From JBBDWZ01 sp050732575 (GTDB lineage: Bacteria; Gemmatimonadota; Gemmatimonadetes; Longimicrobiales; RSA9), in contig JBOHRF010000252.1 of the NCBI GenBank assembly GCA_050732575.1, positions 1 to 7,476 of the forward strand: 7,476 bases of DNA. Reading direction: 5' to 3'. Below are positions 5,779 through 7,476 of the stretch, piece by piece (within the stretch, counting starts at the first letter, position 1; every line of letters begins with the position of its first letter). Both the position numbers and the translations under genes were made by a program. The notes beneath the pieces are model-generated. The model worked only from the letters and a program-made list of their open reading frames with translations, did not search any database and was not told the DNA's origin.

Positions 5779-5967
5779 GTTAGACGTGTGACGAGGGACG
5801 CGGGACGGGCGCCTGGCTACCGCGGCGGGCAACGCTCGGTTAGCCGGTAGCCGATCGGGGTTGTGCCGACGTCCCCAGGCAAGGGGTGGCGGAGCCGGCT
5901 GGCCCGGGGGTTCGCGTCCCGCGTCCCTCCGCGTCACTCGTCTCTCGTCACTCGTCAGTCGTCACTG
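5779..5967. repeat. Inverted arrays of a 7-bp unit flanking a structured core (MITE-like or REP-like element)
   Basis: The left end (5779-5806) holds four consecutive 7-mers: GTTAGAC, GTGTGAC, GAGGGAC, GCGGGAC. The right end holds the reverse-complement type: GTCCCGC, GTCCCTC (5916-5929), a 3-bp interruption, then GTCACTC, GTCTCTC, GTCACTC, GTCAGTC, GTCACTG (5933-5967). The innermost units form an exact 15-bp inverted repeat, GAGGGACGCGGGACG at 5793-5807 against 5915-5929. The core of about 108 bp is GC-rich and contains further hairpins. No transposase or convincing ORF lies inside. The element ends 14 bp before the MFS start codon. A non-autonomous repeat family, a REP-like structure or an RNA are all possible. 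Confidence 0.7.
5815..5852. repeat. Hairpin-forming inverted repeat inside the repeat element
   Basis: GGCTACCG (5815-5822) and CGGTAGCC (5845-5852) are exact 8-bp complements separated by 22 nt. A smaller CCCC/GGGG hairpin (5873-5876 with 5883-5886) follows. They suggest that the core can fold as DNA or RNA. Confidence 0.5.
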
Positions 5968-5971
5968 TAAT
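5966..5971 (+). promoter_or_regulatory. Possible -10 box giving a nearly leaderless MFS transcript
   Basis: TGTAAT matches TATAAT at five of six positions and overlaps the end of the repeat element. Transcription would start about 4 bp before the ATG at 5982. No good -35 is seen, and no Shine-Dalgarno lies before the ATG. The sequence just upstream of the start is a T6 run followed by GCGCG. Confidence 0.25.
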
Positions 5972-5981
5972 TTTTTGCGCG

Positions 5982-7301
5982 ATGCCAGATTCTCGCGAAA
6001 TCGTAAGCGCCGTCCTCCGCTCGCTTCGCCACCGCAACTTTCGTCTTTTCACCGTTGGTCAGTCTATCTCTGTGGTTGGCACCTGGATGCAGCAGGTTGC
6101 CGTGGGCTGGCTGGTCTACCGGCTAACCGATTCGGCGCTGCTGCTGGGGCTGGTTGCGTTTGCCGCACAGGGGCCAACGTTCGTTCTGGCTCCGCTGGCG
6201 GGCGCGATTGCGGACCGCGCCAACCGGCTTCAGCTGCTGATTGCGATCCAGTCGCTCATGATGCTGCAGGCTCTGGTGCTGGCGGCGCTGGTGCTGAGTG
6301 GCACAGTGGTGATCTGGCACATCGTGGTCCTGAGTGCCCTGCTGGGCTGTCTTTCCGGCTTCGACATTCCGGTCCGTCAGTCCTTCCTGGTGGAACTGGT
6401 CGAGGGCAAGGAAGACCTGTCCAATGCGATTGCGCTGAACTCATCGATGTTCAACGCGGCACGACTGATTGGCCCGGCCATCGCCGGTGTGCTGATCCCT
6501 CTGGTGGGCGAGGGCATGTGCATCCTGATCAATGGTTTGAGCTACAGCGCGGTGTTGGCCGCACTGCTGGCCATGCGTATCAGGCCGCGCGCACAGCTCG
6601 ATCAACACGAGCCGATGCTGCATCAAATCCGTGAGAGCTTCCGCTACGCGTTCACGTTTCCGCCCATCCGTGCGGTACTGCTGTTGGTTGCGCTGGCATC
6701 ACTTTTTGCCGTCCCGTTCTCTGCACTGTTGCCCATTTTTGCCGGTCATGTTCTGGACGGCGATGCGCGTACGCTGGGTCTGCTAGTATCCGCCACCGGT
6801 GCGGGCGCACTCATGGCCGCGTTGTATTTGGCGTCGCGCACGAGCGTGCGTGGCCTGAGCAAGGTGATCACCTATTCGGCAACCATGTTTGGTGCTTCGT
6901 TACTGCTCTTTGCGCTTTCACGTTGGCTGTGGATTTCCATCCTGACTTTGGTACTTGCGGGTTTTGGCATGATGTTGTTGATGGCGGCCAGCAACACCTT
7001 CCTGCAGACCGTGGTCGAGGATGACAAACGCGGCCGCATCTTGAGCCTCTATACGATGGCCTACATTGGCACGGCGCCGCTCGGCAGTCTACTGCTGGGT
7101 GTTGCTGCGCAGCGGCTGGGGGCCCCGGTCACGATCGCGATTGGTGCGATAATCTGTCTGCTGGGCGCGGCAGCGTTTGGGCGGCACCTGCCGGACTTTC
7201 GCGCGCAGGTTCGACCCATCTATCGGGCAATGGGCATCATTCCCGAAGTGGCAACCGGTATACAGGCGGCGACGCACACCCGCACCACCGAGGAGACCTG
7301 A
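5982..7301 (+). CDS. MFS transporter, EntS/MFS_3-like exporter
   Basis: This 439-residue polytopic inner-membrane protein has about 12 hydrophobic spans, the usual MFS size. Near the N-terminus, LRHRNFRLFTVGQSISVVGT (15-34) with the following WMQQVAVGWLVYRLT is the typical opening of MFS_3 exporters. The loop between spans 2 and 3 carries the motif A remnant GAIADRANR (74-82). FDIPVRQSFLVELV (127-140) and NAARLIGPAIAGVL (158-171) are also family hallmarks, the latter like the motif C found in antiporters. Known relatives export siderophores or drugs by proton antiport; no substrate can be assigned here. The ATG at 5982 was chosen because the family signature begins shortly after it. The GTG at 5886 would translate the repeat element into 32 unlikely residues. 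No operon partner is evident: the next plus-strand gene is 107 bp downstream with its own strong ribosome site. Confidence 0.92.
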   Translation: MPDSREIVSAVLRSLRHRNFRLFTVGQSISVVGTWMQQVAVGWLVYRLTDSALLLGLVAFAAQGPTFVLAPLAGAIADRANRLQLLIAIQSLMMLQALVLAALVLSGTVVIWHIVVLSALLGCLSGFDIPVRQSFLVELVEGKEDLSNAIALNSSMFNAARLIGPAIAGVLIPLVGEGMCILINGLSYSAVLAALLAMRIRPRAQLDQHEPMLHQIRESFRYAFTFPPIRAVLLLVALASLFAVPFSALLPIFAGHVLDGDARTLGLLVSATGAGALMAALYLASRTSVRGLSKVITYSATMFGASLLLFALSRWLWISILTLVLAGFGMMLLMAASNTFLQTVVEDDKRGRILSLYTMAYIGTAPLGSLLLGVAAQRLGAPVTIAIGAIICLLGAAAFGRHLPDFRAQVRPIYRAMGIIPEVATGIQAATHTRTTEET

Positions 7302-7408
7302 TTGTGCAACGGACGTAGCGGGCGACGGTCGTAGCGAGCGTATTGGGGTAGGCAATCCAAATTGATGCGGGAGGTCGTACTACTCCTGAATCTATTGGAG
7401 GAGGTAGC
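7302..7408. other. Intergenic gap with short direct repeat and small dyads
   Basis: GTAGCGGGCG (7315-7324) and GTAGCGAGCG (7331-7340) form an imperfect direct repeat. ATTG/CAAT/ATTG words at 7342-7345, 7353-7356 and 7361-7364 make two small overlapping dyads. I see no convincing promoter or terminator. Chance is possible at this size. Confidence 0.3.
7397..7405 (+). promoter_or_regulatory. Strong Shine-Dalgarno of the last gene
   Basis: GGAGGAGGT contains a full AGGAGG core (7399-7404), placed 4 bp before the GTG at 7409. It is the strongest ribosome site in the window and supports the GTG as a real start. Confidence 0.7.
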
Positions 7409-7476
7409 GTGCGGCTGGAATTCCTGGCAGCGCTTGGGCTCGGGTTTCTGATGAGTGCGCCGGTGCAGGCGCAAGT
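7409..7476 (+). CDS. Exported protein of unknown function (N-terminus only)
   Basis: Only 22 codons are visible before the right edge. They read MRLEFLAALGLGFLMSAPVQ followed by AQ, a Sec signal peptide with one Arg, a hydrophobic core and a probable VQA/Q cleavage site. The start is a GTG with the strong Shine-Dalgarno just before it. An in-frame ATG at 7451 would lose most of the signal sequence. The mature protein is outside the window, so no function can be given. Confidence 0.65.
   Translation, partial: MRLEFLAALGLGFLMSAPVQAQ

Noticed and set aside
5793..5929. Insertion sequence with terminal inverted repeats
   Set aside because: There is no transposase frame in the core and no obvious flanking target duplication; only a non-autonomous repeat is supportable.
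5807..5930. Possible tRNA, because GGGGGTTCGCGTCCC resembles a T-arm
   Set aside because: No matching acceptor stem, D-arm or anticodon arm at correct spacing; the similarity comes from the repeat units.
5916..5967. CRISPR-like array
   Set aside because: The units are 7 bp with no spacers and no cas genes; this is a short tandem array.
5861..6634. Plus-strand frame overlapping the repeat and the start of the MFS gene
   Set aside because: It is out of frame with clear MFS motifs and is Gly/Arg/Cys-rich shadow sequence.

Overview
The window looks like GC-rich bacterial chromosome carrying housekeeping and accessory envelope genes. It shows no phage, transposase, CRISPR, rRNA or tRNA. The organism cannot be named from the sequence. 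A free-living Gram-negative is likely, given a type II NADH dehydrogenase, a lipoprotein-type signal, many secreted proteins and GTG starts. Gemmatimonadota is my best guess, from the secreted LAS/DUF5715-like protein with a LysM domain and the 7-bp repeat style, but this is low confidence.

Layout. (1) 1-153, minus: N-terminus of a type II NADH dehydrogenase-like flavoprotein, divergent from (2) 232-1362, plus: an EcsC-like protein with a TerB-like C-terminal region and a very basic tail. (3) 1376-3524, plus: a compact regulated operon. A promoter overlaps a near-perfect 24-bp palindrome, followed by a YtrA-type GntR repressor, an ABC ATPase and an ABC-2-like permease. The three genes are joined by ATGA and TGATG stop/start overlaps. 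A 7-bp GC hairpin lies exactly at the convergent junction with the next gene. (4) 3544-5578, minus: two exported envelope genes. In transcription order they are a LAS-type metallopeptidase-like protein with a C-terminal LysM domain, then a polysaccharide-deacetylase-like probable lipoprotein. (5) 5579-5981: about 400 bp without a gene. It holds candidate minus-strand promoters and a 189-bp repeat element whose ends are inverted arrays of a 7-bp unit around a hairpin-containing core. (6) 5982-7301, plus: a 12-TM MFS exporter starting 14 bp after that element with no visible Shine-Dalgarno. (7) 7409-7476, plus: the start of an exported protein with a strong Shine-Dalgarno, cut by the window edge.

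How they may work together. The GntR/ABC/permease operon resembles a minimal ytr-type system: the repressor probably controls its own operon through the palindrome, and an inducing signal such as envelope stress would release an ABC exporter or sensor. The two secreted genes point to peptidoglycan or polysaccharide remodelling. The link between them and the ABC operon is only adjacency. The least explained items are the inverted 7-mer repeat element, the EcsC/TerB-like protein, and the ligand of the GntR/ABC operon.
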